A stretch of 29,773 nucleotides of DNA from a virus, in the IMG/VR virus record IMGVR_UViG_3300031957_003439, positions 1 to 29,773 of that record. One strand, given 5' to 3'. The position numbers and the translations under genes were made by a program. The notes under the pieces were generated by a model. It was not told where the DNA came from. It did no database searches and was given only the letters and a program-made list of their open reading frames with translations. Of this stretch, positions 17,701-22,996 are shown piece after piece. Each line of letters starts with the position of its first letter. The first letter of the stretch is position 1.

Positions 17701-18829
17701 ACCCGACAGAATCATAAACTATTGTACTTTCTGTGGCATAGCTGGCCGGCGTTATCAAATCGTCCACATCGGTCAATGTTATGGCATCACCGACACCTTC
17801 CACGTAGTATTCTTTGTCTTGATAGTTTGTCGCAACCAAACTATTAGTAAATTTAACTTTCATTCCGTTTGATAAATTCAATGTTCTTAGGCTGTAATTT
17901 TTTACTCCCACTATATCGTTGGTCGGATCAATTGCCGTTGTTGCCGTTGTCGTTCTAATTTGTAATATCCCATACATTGAATCGTGATTGCCACACTGGT
18001 AATATAAAGTGTCTGGCGTCGATACAGCATCCACATATGTGGGTACTGTAAATGTCACTGTTCCATAGTCGGCACCGTTGTTGGTCACCCCTGTTGAATA
18101 TAACGTCGATGTTGACCCATCTTCCGCCACCATGCTCTTGTAAGGTTCTGTCATGATCCAGAAAGGATGTCCCGTTGCGTTGACTTTGAATTTGTACGTG
18201 TTTCCCCTGTAAAGTTTTAATATGGGATTGTTTTCTCCCGGCCTGTGACCAAAATTATATGCACCCTTGGCAAGATTGACCACGTCATATTCTGCCACTG
18301 CTGATGGACCTGCCGAGTCTATCTCAATAGATGTCGGACCTTCCGGCATCCAGAAGTATTCCCTGTAATTGATCAACTTGTCGTAGTCTATGGCTGGATT
18401 CCAAGAGTAAACAGTCTCCTTGTTGATCCTGTCATGGTTGTCAACATTTCCTCCAAAGTACTTGATCTGGTTTATGTAGTCATCATAGGTTCCTGTGAAT
18501 TTGACTTGGTCTTCTGGATTCACAGAAGTGGTATCTCTGTCCGTGTATGTGACAGCGGGTTCCAACTGGTAAGACATCCTGTCTCTGCTGGTAGCTGTAA
18601 GATATCGATCAGTTGGTTGTCTAGTGTAGGCATCCTGCCTACCGATGTAACCGTCCAGTCTCTCCAGTGAACCTTTCTGCACCAGGGGATCCAGTGTGCT
18701 TGACAAGAATCTCTGGTTTGTGTCTGTCCTGTAGAATGCTGGTAAATGCTGTACAGTTCTCCTGTACTCGTTGTCGCCCTGTTTGACAACTTCGTTGTTG
18801 GTTAATGAGTTTGTTGTATTGTCAGCCAT
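5777..18829 (-). CDS. Giant modular baseplate/fibre-network protein (4350 aa)
   Basis: One uninterrupted 13-kb frame directly after gp6, the place of gp7 in T4 (1032 aa there) and of the very large virion proteins of marine T4-like phages. The N-terminus (HLPAFYRTDTNQRFLSSTLD) looks like a baseplate-anchoring region. In order: cupredoxin-like domain (~180-290, His221/Cys279/His282/Met285); fibre beta-modules with VNGSRKTLTTDYTV (~690-760) and YLNGAQLLSGTDYTF (~935-990); a CBM5/12-like module (~1662-1706); a seven-bladed FG-GAP propeller (~2105-2547); GSGYTTAP repeat with an inserted SHSHTFDG segment (~3230-3375); a second CBM-like module (~3410-3453); a long chain of GDGST beta-modules (~3570-4320); and a LGQLKRGTLGTG motif near the end. 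The start is TAATG-coupled to gp6, with AGGA 5 nt upstream. The baseplate role is inferred from position and composition. Equivalence to gp7 is not proven. Confidence 0.85.
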   Translation of the reverse strand: MADNTTNSLTNNEVVKQGDNEYRRTVQHLPAFYRTDTNQRFLSSTLDPLVQKGSLERLDGYIGRQDAYTRQPTDRYLTATSRDRMSYQLEPAVTYTDRDTTSVNPEDQVKFTGTYDDYINQIKYFGGNVDNHDRINKETVYSWNPAIDYDKLINYREYFWMPEGPTSIEIDSAGPSAVAEYDVVNLAKGAYNFGHRPGENNPILKLYRGNTYKFKVNATGHPFWIMTEPYKSMVAEDGSTSTLYSTGVTNNGADYGTVTFTVPTYVDAVSTPDTLYYQCGNHDSMYGILQIRTTTATTAIDPTNDIVGVKNYSLRTLNLSNGMKVKFTNSLVATNYQDKEYYVEGVGDAITLTDVDDLITPASYATESTIVYDSVGYDSRPYAKAYYRPDTKDYITIKRDSRDQNAWSRYNRWFHRSIIDETARINGYTPTLDEDSRAKRPIIEFDSGLALYNHGTVAKTSVTLYDTVTTDAFSDVVLQTGYIVDGIALTEGMRVIFAADTDPIVKNKIYKVSFATAGDSTQVISLTEEADGVPADKDSVFVEFGTANQGKTFYYDSATTAWIEAQQKTGVNQQPLFGMWDNKHISFDDTTTYPNSSFAGAKVFAFATSDTATTDTVLGIKVKYNTINNVGDIVFESDHTSGTFTYKDGTKTVTETLAIGHLHYTTGRTTHNSKSAWIKRTNESRQRVVRTFVADDTEKQLFPIDFYKNSSAITDLELSVSVNGSRKTLTTDYTVVNGTTNKYVRFNKELSVDDRIRLAGHSSADKVVGKGIYEIPDSLATNSLNQQSGTYTYGQIMKHVVDIFDKNQDITGSVPGTSNLRDKPDARLTGGSIHQHEGPLLPAIFGLIDQDSNFISAIEYASQEYEKWYHAFLTHATGTAYEGVAADRVDEIISSITEGRNSSFPFFYEDMIGWGENVSTRSYTVQGESQTEYALDSQHNTTTTSNRAVYVYLNGAQLLSGTDYTFSTVDDSVEISATLAEGDKVVIKDYADTTGSYMPPSPTKLGMYPRFKPESFIDDTYLTSQTMIRRHDGSFIKAYGDERDDLILELEKRIYNNCKITYDSTLLDIHDVKPTAFSSTEYTLTELNEVMGTDFYVWAGRNNVQYINNTQFVEGSPFTYNYALSTNRITPSEKLPGHWRAIYHYFYDTDAPHVRPWEMLGHSEKPTDWESTYGAAPYTSGNTVLWNAVATATGQHSKPQILDYLPVDASGNLLDPIAAGLVGNLDLPGRQATWKFGDQAPAETAWRKSSAYPFTVMKTLALTKPAKFFSNYFDLSRLSTNTAGNQIYSETGIRNTLATAKYHLETITDNSTGVTTRYQTAGYQNFVVNYLISRNVDTTAFYYNKMKNLTVQMAYKLGGFTDKDNLKVLTDSVSPGSTTGSKFIPDENYKILFRTSNPVESFTYSGVLIEKNTDTGQDGSSLLGGYKVLGYSTTKPYFKFNYPVKTTTQSAVSVAGATPVSRYNYYQEDTQTIPYGHVFTTIQDVTDFLFGYGHWLEDQGFKFNKYSNELKETLNWSNAVREFLFWTTQEWAPGSAVTVSPAADGFELDTNNSVVGRLRNLAGDYSLLDAGGRKIDIRDISTKRIGKTFELGIKSQDTGLYNIALNTVQKEHILLFDNSTVFADIIYDPFTGFRQQRLKLVGFKTAGWNGDYYAPGFVFDAAQVTYWTANTDYNVGDSIEFQGKFYVAKVNHNSATKFDSASWILKAEKPAPQLIPNFDYKISQFNDFYELESNNFDESQQQLAQRLIGYQSRDYLENLFVNDVSQYKFYQGYIREKGTQNAVDRLLKAKYEGEDITLDLYPEWMIRSGTLGNTDSVENIQITLEANKITADPQSIELFDTSNGTLEYSRSNYIAKTDLYRRPVDYTAATTFSRLDYSQEGVDRDVAQVFKTAGYPQLNQVQHTAFNIVDLVNLDMNAITSNDLVWVANKSNRDWDVFRLTSAGYRIASLTPINDVTQLEITFTGSHGLSAGSTSTQADYFGISNSEEVTLNGVYRVDSTPDHRTVIIDYAGNTGFIPALADGSTADSYGNIYKFISVRLASMDNVNDLLNHADYNDKDEAIAKEGDKVFADADSSGLWRVYEKQDPYTTALVLSPDSETVDQEFGHRIVARNDGRAVIVSAPGKGQGEINFLFRVSSEAGTLLQSQSVGTMTDNDDNTSRLGESLSMSTDENFVVAGAPYTNTIGLDGSTRQLNSGLIKIYVWDPTTFKYGLLETVTPPTDGSSANENLNFGWTHKISEPTVSSLRSTAQKYLFVSAPGHDSDTGRVYMYTWGIGADGSTYSTWTQDYTIEAPDGGSGQRFGHRIQANDNGDILAVSSLAPGNAGKVEIFVKTSQSNDGSSQNSFALAQTLTGVASDGSTVNTAFGESIAMSKDGTTLIIGAPGVDGTEQPDAGAIYYYKWNADGSTNTYTLQQTLSAPDTQSNMKFGTSLDINDSGTRLVIGAENFANVREIKFDSGRTTFDLQDTRVVDPNTGSGGAYTATMYNTKFVIDDSLVSVSVSENDDFGRGVCMIDNTVLVGSPNDDGNTDTSDGSSKISNDGTVNIYDLTVNGKYAWDNIVTEDALIDIDKMGQVFEFNNSTKQIRDYYELYDPVKGRILGVADREINIKTTWDPATYNFGTNADGKTHWAEKHIGEVWWDLSTVKWTWYEQGEQEFKTNHWGQLFPGSSIDVYEWTESTLLPSQWNTRSATQQGTTERITGTALNGDDTQYTVIPRYNSRLDSFVNYYYYWVKNKATIPSNSVVVRKNTTAYVANLIANPERYGFKYYSVTDTSKFIINNVNNLIDDEITLNVDVRTNNFEADAHSVWKLAREGDKDYRPGARIESRWWDSLAGKNTSGDLVPDPDLPVNERYGNSTRPRQGWYVDRFNALKEIIDYTNTVLKKNQLVGQINLTNLDAKEPEPTVQSLEWDQSIDTYAELTYIDTRDLSGTVRYLVKADETANGYWAIYTWDGTEFTRTKIQTYNTSSYWSYTDWYGTDPDVHGMLHGENTKIDKQVTYEYELDTLSLAVGKHVKVTSADTGGWKLFMKTATGYTNVGTENGTIRLSTKLYDYSQDATGFAGDDNFDDNFFDQEPSIETRNILTALRDDIFINALAIEYNTLFFIGLSKVLSEQIYVDWMFKTSFINAKNSVRPLDQRKTYTSGTDSWIESYINEVKPFHTTLREYRLGHTGAETQDGLFTDFDSPTFYDATTGKIRSLNVDSDTDKLTQYPWQMWNDYHKKHVSSITVSKGGSGYTTAPTVTIVGGTVGSTGPFQILATSSSGASSGSYGYYYPLFSSLEQSNIWDSQNGGSGTSHSHTFDGYAGTFYMPDSQISNHAQSTISGAYKMYTTPATTAATATATVVSGTVTKITVTSAGANYTSTPMVVLTGGASDGSTPSDTARAYTNLSNDLVRDINTTIKFDRVSSTSRVVDWTALTSYAYNDLLRYKNQLYKVTNAFTATTVFDDNIGDVYKVYGDETGLTAADRTKGFYTPGSGMAGNELSQVMSGVDYGGTMVTGLLYSQGQGWDKEGWYNFPWDTYGESRIKAFSADGLTATFTITPAPATSDVYQVYITAGDSSRQKLNDIFRGDGTTTAFTLSAIPDAGVLVEFIPFDDDGVLTPTDDRTLDSIVQGGLFRSALGHAPSDIIMEGDDFISPDTSYAPEETVPGQLFDTLDIKVYTSPESGVPFISEKNHRVEGSTTTFSIGDYPGTLGSVTVSVNGVVKKLTTDYTIDVANKTITFGTAPAEYSVVSTKVFAISGENYRVLDQYTGDGSTVTFTTSTRGEFNLDSTVSDMYITVDGVPTTAFSTTTTANTITVTFNTAPTANSFIQIAGFNKSSSSTRSFASIRNQAITYDGSTDRYTLTYPPGSIGPLSGLTIVEANGKVLRGPDVSYYMGDGTTVGFDFNPLSGLGSLQVTADTTTNSADTTATTTDIEEDLPLGEDSTIDPVKVITSTSQIQIHVNGVEQILNTHYTVDLGNGVHTTDVSSTTTDTTTTTTDSAGSPDRVNFITAPASTDVVAITTLADYHYYNVGSDIILNQTQLASNGQPLSTNDVISVTTFNNALGMKLRREVLEGQSSNTFHLRFTPLNATYTYVWLNGVQLTQGYDYTLSGNVITVVNKTITSSDRLDVMYFALDTAIGGTGFRIFKDMLNRTFYKRISKTSTTQVINDIVEGSQTITVDDGTILPTPVASNNMPGVIFIDKERIEYFTKTGNILGQLKRGTLGTGIKDHGSGAEVVDASGTQTIPYADTVYTNTFTGDGSTVAFALSQIPASASELDIFIGGQRLLLTSEDGSTINYSVDGSTATVTLSTVPADGTQVKILHKKGQVWYTTLGSNPSDGKGLQASTTQQAKFIANEPTNSPE
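5860..8130 (-). other. Chain of GDGST-type fibre beta-modules in the giant protein
   Basis: The last ~760 residues repeat a pattern of [R/T]GDGST-x-x-F-x-L...P, then VxVNGV, DYT and TITFxxAP. Examples are RGDGTTTAFTLSAIPDAG, VSVNGVVKKLTTDYTI, TGDGSTVTFTTSTRGEF, VWLNGVQLTQGYDYTL and FTGDGSTVAFALSQIPAS. This is a common phage tail-fibre beta-sandwich repeat. Copies are strongly diverged, so this is old modular expansion, not recent duplication. Confidence 0.7.
8700..9140 (-). other. GSGYTTAP repeat pair split by a His/Tyr-rich insertion (giant protein, ~3230-3375)
   Basis: One GSGYTTAPTVTIVGG unit and a second unit, ANYTSTPMVVLTGG, are separated by ~80 residues containing GYYYPLFSSLEQSNIWDSQ, GGSGTSHSHTFDGYAGTFYM and PDSQISNHAQ. 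The flanking units are the usual adjacent beta-repeats of phage fibres, so the middle looks like an inserted module. The HSHTF pattern, with further His, could bind a metal; this is not established. Confidence 0.55.
11190..12530 (-). other. Seven-bladed FG-GAP (integrin-alpha-like) beta-propeller in the giant protein
   Basis: Seven successive units have the FG-x-S-x8-9-DG-x-x-[LV]-x-[VI]-G-[AS]-P pattern. They are FGHRIVARNDGRAVIVSAPG, LGESLSMSTDENFVVAGAPY, FGWTHKIS...YLFVSAPGHD, FGHRIQANDNGDILAVSS, FGESIAMSKDGTTLIIGAPG, FGTSLDINDSGTRLVIGAEN and FGRGVCMIDNTVLVGSPND. Each is followed by a VxIYxW/YxY strand (IKIYVW, VYMYTW, VEIFVK, IYYYKW, VNIYDL). Seven units make a closed propeller, as in integrin alpha and bacterial FG-GAP/VCBS proteins. 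It spans residues ~2105-2547. Confidence 0.8.
17960..18285 (-). other. Cupredoxin-like domain in the giant protein (~residues 180-290)
   Basis: The segment ILKLYRGNTYKFKVNATGHP, then YGTVTFTVPTYV and TLYYQCGNHDSMYGILQI, has the Greek-key strand pattern and ligand spacing of blue copper proteins: His221 in GHPF, then Cys279-x2-His282-x2-Met285 followed by YGxLxI. C-x2-H-x2-M is a normal type-1 copper loop. Copper binding is inferred from these residues only; a purely structural fold that kept the residues is possible. Confidence 0.65.
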
Positions 18830-18840
18830 TAGTATCCTGA
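18827..18840 (-). promoter_or_regulatory. Dual-coding Shine-Dalgarno / TAATG coupling site between gp6 and the giant gene
   Basis: The minus strand reads CAGGATACTAATG. It encodes the last Gly-Tyr of gp6 and its TAA stop, gives AGGA 5 nt before the next ATG, and shares the A of TAA with ATG. The same CAGGATACTAAT string ends the 241-aa gene and serves the fibre gene at 5038 (AGGA 9 nt upstream). The C-terminal Gly-Tyr of both proteins may be held by this ribosome-binding need. Confidence 0.7.
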
Positions 18841-21800
18841 TCCACTACTGCCGGTACTTGATCCCGAACCTGTTGTAGTAGAGCCTGACACTGATGATCC
18901 TGTTGTCGTATTTGTCGTGGCAGTTGATGTCGCTGTAACCACAGTGCCGGATGCCGCCAATTGGTTGGCTCCCAGTGCAGTTATGATTGAAACATCATCA
19001 ACGGTGGCCCCACTGATAAAAATCTCGTCTGATGCTGAATTGATCTGGAATAGAGACCCAAATCCTTGTCCTGCCTGGTTTGGCACAATCACCGCTGTCA
19101 GTAGATCTGGAGCAAGTTGATTGTGTACGTAGGCGGCCAGTTCTGTAAAATAAAAAGTATCACCGAAATCCCAGTTGTCCAATGCGAAGAATTCATTTAC
19201 AGCGGCAATCACCCTTGTCTTGATCACTGCGTCCGTAACATTGGTTTTTGTGTTCTTCACTACTTTGAAGGTTGCCTGCAGTTGTTCATCTGCGTTCGCA
19301 CCAAATAAAATTTTGTATTTCACAGGATGATACACGATCTGATCTGAAAGTGATTTAAGGGGATTCAGAGTCCCTGAATAATTTATCCTCAGTTGGTCTG
19401 ACGTGGAGGTCAGTGGTTTTACCCCGCCGTCCTGTAACCATATCCTGAACAGATTATCGTATGTCCTCTCCAACATATAGATATCTACAATGTTTGACAC
19501 GCTGGGATCTATCCTGGTCTCCTGTCCTGCGTTGTGTTTGTATTGGAAGCTGATAGAACTCCTACCTCTCCTCGCTATGTAATCTGTGCTTGTTGTCAGT
19601 GTGTTTGTGGTTGAACTGTAAGATTTTATCACATCCTCATCAGCATCATAGAAATAGAACAACTGTCCATCGGTGTATGTTGATGAATTTAAAATGATTG
19701 ATGATTCTTTCTCTGTCACTACAAAATTTGTTGCGGCGTACGGTCTGTATCTCTCCACAGTATCATAAGATAGGTATTTCTCAAAGAAGACGAATTTTGT
19801 AGTTTCTGATAATGTTGGTTCTACCACTATATCAAAAAGTTCTGGATTGTCTACCACCCCGTCATCGTCATCATCATAGAAGCCGACCTTGACTTTCCTG
19901 TTGTCCTGGAATCCGTCTGCCTCGGTCACCGTGTCCACTACCTGCCACGTGATAGGATATCCTATGCTGTTGCCTGTTGAAACGATAGAGTTTGTCTTTA
20001 GTATTTTCACAGTGTCCTTGACACTTTTCCCTGTCTTGTAGTCGTAAATTTTTTCCTCGACATCATAATGGAATTTATTCTGTGATTCCGATTCAAATAT
20101 GTAATCCATTTCCCTGTACTGTACCGTGTACGTGTTCCCGTCATTGGTGAACTTGAACCACCAGCTGGCGTCCAGGTTCGTCCCTGCTGTGCTACCGGCA
20201 TTGTTGAGAGTGAACACTGAACTTGTGTTCAGGTTAGTGCTTGTGATCACTGTCCACAGTTCTGTGTCTATGTCGTATCTCAGACCGAATTCCTCGTATG
20301 CTTCTATCCTGTCGATTATGTTCGCTTCCAGTGTTGTCGAGAATGCTGTCGTGAATGCAGGTATCACCGCACTAAGCACTGCTCCGTCTGGCACTATGTT
20401 GTTGAGCGTTATTGGTCCTAGTCCCGACTCTAGATTTCCTACTCCGTTGTTGGCACCATCTCCTGCTACTGCTCCGATCTTTACCCATAGCCTGTCCTCG
20501 GCATTTCCTGTTGTCGACGTGACCAATTTCCCGTTGAGGAATTTCCTCGTGTCCGGTGATGTGAATTTTATCAGTGCGCCTATTTTAGCATATTTCAGAT
20601 TCGAGGTTGCGAAGTCGCCTGTGCTCAGTGCTCCTCCCGATGTGAAATAACCTGTGTTGGTGTTTGTCGACGTTGTTGTCGAACTCCACGTGGCGGTCAG
20701 TGCGCTCAGATCCTGTGTGCTGTATTTCAAGTAGTAGAACTGTCTAGCAGATGCTTCTTTTAATTTTGATTCAACAGATGTGTCTATAGTCGACTGTATG
20801 TTGCTCCTGTTGTTGAAGCCGAAGGTGAACTGCTGTATGCTCTCTTCTCTGTACAGAATTCCGTCCTCTGCGAACACGCTCACGTTTGAATACGCTCCTG
20901 TTGGATCTAGTATTTCTTTTGCCCTCGATATACCAGATGCTGTTCTGTTTACCGATCTAACCTTGACTATTTCCTGCGATGCTGACAAAGGGACAACCTG
21001 GTAGTCTTCCGCAGTTATCATCCTGTTCTGAGAGTAGTACACCTGTGGTGCCTTGTCCTTGATCGAAGCGTTTGATTCTGTTGCCGCGGAGTTGTAGATG
21101 CTGGCCTTGAGACTCGCCGTTATACTCAGTGACTGCTGTGCACCGTTGGCGTCAGTGTATGGCACCGTCAACTGTACATTCTGCATGTCTGCTGGCTGTA
21201 TCGCATACTTGGCGTTGTCACTGGTCCTGTGGTATGTCCTGAATGATCCCAGTGGTAGGTTTGAGAAATTGCCATCACCAAACACAAGGTCAACGGCATC
21301 ATCCGCTCTCGTCACAACATTGTAGATGTTCCTTTCCTCTTTTGAAAGTGAATTGTAGATTGCGTTGTTGCCTGATAGTGAAGGTACCGCGGTCCATTGT
21401 TCCGACAGCTGTCCAAACTGGTCCAACTTGTACAACCAAACATCAGTGTCGTTGATGTTTGAAATGTTTAAGCTCTTGATGTAATTTGTTACGGCCGTGT
21501 CCACGGAAAAATCTTGCTGTTGCATCCTACCTTGTTTGAAGAGGAAGAAGAATCCCGTGTTGTTCGAGCTGTCTCCCGACCCATCTGATCTGTACGTGTA
21601 GGTCAGTCCTGTTCCCGGTATCGGTGGTGACTCGTATATCGATTCCGAGTCGTTTATCGTGCTCGGCACTATCTCGAATTGTCTGCTGGTTCCACCTATA
21701 GCCTTGTTGAAGTTGAATATCGGTAGGTCCAGCTGGTTGGAGCTCAGTGTATAAACTTCTGTGTCGATGCCTCCTACTGATTTTGCTTCCCTGGGTTTGC

Positions 21801-22311
21801 CAAATAGCTGTCCCGTCTGGTTGGCCGCATTTAAGATTGATGTGAACTGTTCTCTGTAATTTGAGTTTGCTGAATCATTCCATACAATTGTGCCGTTTGC
21901 GAGATTGATTCCCGAAGAATCTGTAACGTCCTGTGTCGTAGATATAGCATCGATCTTCAGAAGTCCTGTGGCTGGTTGATTCCTCTTGGCGTTGTAGTTG
22001 ATCAACCTCGCCAATCTCAACACCGAATTCCTTCTCTCCGCTGTTTCCAGGAAGTTCTCCCTTGCGTTTAGATCCACCCTGAATGAAAGTGCTTGGGCCA
22101 CGTAGGCTATCAAGTCAATCAGTGCTACGTATTCAGAACTCTCCACGAAATCGTTGAAATCATCTGGGTAGTTCTCACGGAGGTATGCCACCATGGTCCT
22201 TCTCAGGGTCTCGAAGTCGTAACTCTTGAAGTCGGCCTGCTGGAATGATTGATAGATCTTCCTCCAATCTTCGGCAACTAGTAATCGGTTCTGTCTGTCT
22301 GTTGTGGCCAT
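18829..22311 (-). CDS. gp6: Baseplate wedge protein gp6-like (1160 aa)
   Basis: The N-terminal ~115 residues match the T4 gp6 family: LVAEDWRKIYQSFQQADFKS, SSEYVALIDLIAYVAQALSF, RVDLNARENFLETAERRNSV and LARLINYNAKRNQPATG. gp6 dimers form the inner ring linking wedges around the hub and transmit the contraction signal. T4 gp6 is 660 residues; this one is much longer, with beta-rich insertions through the middle. A core near the C-terminus, VKYKILFGANADEQLQATF and VNEFFALDNWDFGDTFYF, is gp6/gpJ-like. It ends in a Ser/Gly/Thr tail (TGSSGSGY). The start ATG at 22311 lacks a Shine-Dalgarno and lies 26 nt after a CATAAATA motif. Translation runs into the giant gene by TAATG overlap. Confidence 0.93.
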   Translation of the reverse strand: MATTDRQNRLLVAEDWRKIYQSFQQADFKSYDFETLRRTMVAYLRENYPDDFNDFVESSEYVALIDLIAYVAQALSFRVDLNARENFLETAERRNSVLRLARLINYNAKRNQPATGLLKIDAISTTQDVTDSSGINLANGTIVWNDSANSNYREQFTSILNAANQTGQLFGKPREAKSVGGIDTEVYTLSSNQLDLPIFNFNKAIGGTSRQFEIVPSTINDSESIYESPPIPGTGLTYTYRSDGSGDSSNNTGFFFLFKQGRMQQQDFSVDTAVTNYIKSLNISNINDTDVWLYKLDQFGQLSEQWTAVPSLSGNNAIYNSLSKEERNIYNVVTRADDAVDLVFGDGNFSNLPLGSFRTYHRTSDNAKYAIQPADMQNVQLTVPYTDANGAQQSLSITASLKASIYNSAATESNASIKDKAPQVYYSQNRMITAEDYQVVPLSASQEIVKVRSVNRTASGISRAKEILDPTGAYSNVSVFAEDGILYREESIQQFTFGFNNRSNIQSTIDTSVESKLKEASARQFYYLKYSTQDLSALTATWSSTTTSTNTNTGYFTSGGALSTGDFATSNLKYAKIGALIKFTSPDTRKFLNGKLVTSTTGNAEDRLWVKIGAVAGDGANNGVGNLESGLGPITLNNIVPDGAVLSAVIPAFTTAFSTTLEANIIDRIEAYEEFGLRYDIDTELWTVITSTNLNTSSVFTLNNAGSTAGTNLDASWWFKFTNDGNTYTVQYREMDYIFESESQNKFHYDVEEKIYDYKTGKSVKDTVKILKTNSIVSTGNSIGYPITWQVVDTVTEADGFQDNRKVKVGFYDDDDDGVVDNPELFDIVVEPTLSETTKFVFFEKYLSYDTVERYRPYAATNFVVTEKESSIILNSSTYTDGQLFYFYDADEDVIKSYSSTTNTLTTSTDYIARRGRSSISFQYKHNAGQETRIDPSVSNIVDIYMLERTYDNLFRIWLQDGGVKPLTSTSDQLRINYSGTLNPLKSLSDQIVYHPVKYKILFGANADEQLQATFKVVKNTKTNVTDAVIKTRVIAAVNEFFALDNWDFGDTFYFTELAAYVHNQLAPDLLTAVIVPNQAGQGFGSLFQINSASDEIFISGATVDDVSIITALGANQLAASGTVVTATSTATTNTTTGSSVSGSTTTGSGSSTGSSGSGY

Positions 22312-22336
22312 ATTTTTATCAACTTGTTAACAACGA

Positions 22337-22344
22337 TATTTATG
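22337..22344 (-). promoter_or_regulatory. Late-promoter-like motif CATAAATA upstream of gp6
   Basis: The 53-nt spacer between gp25 and gp6 is the only sizeable gap inside the operon and contains CATAAATA on the minus strand (T4 late consensus TATAAATA, seven of eight). Initiation near 22331 would leave a leader of about 20 nt. A 10-bp perfect palindrome (TTGTTAACAA, 22324-22333) lies at the predicted start site. Confidence 0.6.
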
Positions 22345-22364
22345 TGTTAGGAAATGTGCGTACT

Positions 22365-22790
22365 TTAAGATAGACGCGACAGTGAGTTCTCATCAAAGCC
22401 AAATCTCAATTTCTCTGTGATATTCAGTGGAACATACGTGATAGTGGCCTGTATGGCTATGCCCTTGTCCGCTTCTGTGACCAATATCTCTTCCGTGGCT
22501 ATACGTGGATCTGCGTTGAGATTCGCCGTAACATCCTCTAGAATGGCGTCCTTTAGAGCTTCTGTAAACGGCTCAAATATAGCATCGTATATGATTGTGC
22601 CAAACTCCGGGTTCTCCACCCTCTCGCCCTTTCTTATGCTCAGTCTGTTTATGAGATCCTGTTTGGCACATTCAAAGTCATACAGTTTGAAGTTCTGTTT
22701 GTCCGCCTTGGAACTGAAACCCTTGAAGGTCACGTTCTTGTTAGTCAGATTTGATCCACCACCGCCACCGCTACCGCTACCATATGCCAT
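22365..22790 (-). CDS. gp25: Baseplate wedge protein gp25-like
   Basis: A 141-residue member of the gpW/gp25 family (T4 gp25 is 132 residues). The diagnostic region is residues ~34-80: FKLYDFECAKQDLINRLSIR, GERVENPEFGTIIYDAIFEP and FTEALKD, with the ENPEFG turn conserved in contractile-tail sheath-initiator/wedge proteins. gp25 joins the gp6-gp7-gp53 wedge core and nucleates sheath polymerisation. The first ~14 residues are a Gly/Ser stretch (MAYGSGSGGGGGSN). The start is TAATG-coupled to gp5, with a strong AGGAG 9 nt upstream (22800-22804). No catalytic lysozyme motif is expected despite the historical family name. Confidence 0.93.
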   Translation of the reverse strand: MAYGSGSGGGGGSNLTNKNVTFKGFSSKADKQNFKLYDFECAKQDLINRLSIRKGERVENPEFGTIIYDAIFEPFTEALKDAILEDVTANLNADPRIATEEILVTEADKGIAIQATITYVPLNITEKLRFGFDENSLSRLS

Positions 22791-22996
22791 TAGTTCGATC
22801 TCCTAAATTCAACATCCACCTTGCTGTAATCCACCATGTAGAATCCTGTGTCTGTCATTTGTCTAGCCCATGGAACTTCCTGGGCCATCACGCCCTCGTA
22901 TGTTCCTGCTGACTGTTTGTATTTAAACGAATATATGTTGATGCCCGTGGGTGACTTGCCAACTAATCGTATGTCTTCTTTCAGTCTGCTGTCGCT
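22790..22996 (-). other. Peptidase S74 intramolecular chaperone domain at the gp5 C-terminus
   Basis: Residues 767-834 begin with SDSRLKED, the S74 signature with catalytic Ser767 and a nearby Lys (Ser/Lys dyad). They continue with INIYSFKYK, GVMAQEVP and the terminal DYSKVDVEF segment. In the family this domain trimerises, folds the upstream beta-helix and then cleaves itself before the Ser. Cleavage here would release 68 residues and leave the spike ending at about Trp766. Confidence 0.85.

Noticed and set aside
22324-22333. Perfect palindrome TTGTTAACAA near the gp6 promoter as a repressor site
   Set aside because: A 10-bp palindrome in an AT-rich spacer is weak evidence on its own, and no second copy is seen at the other promoters.
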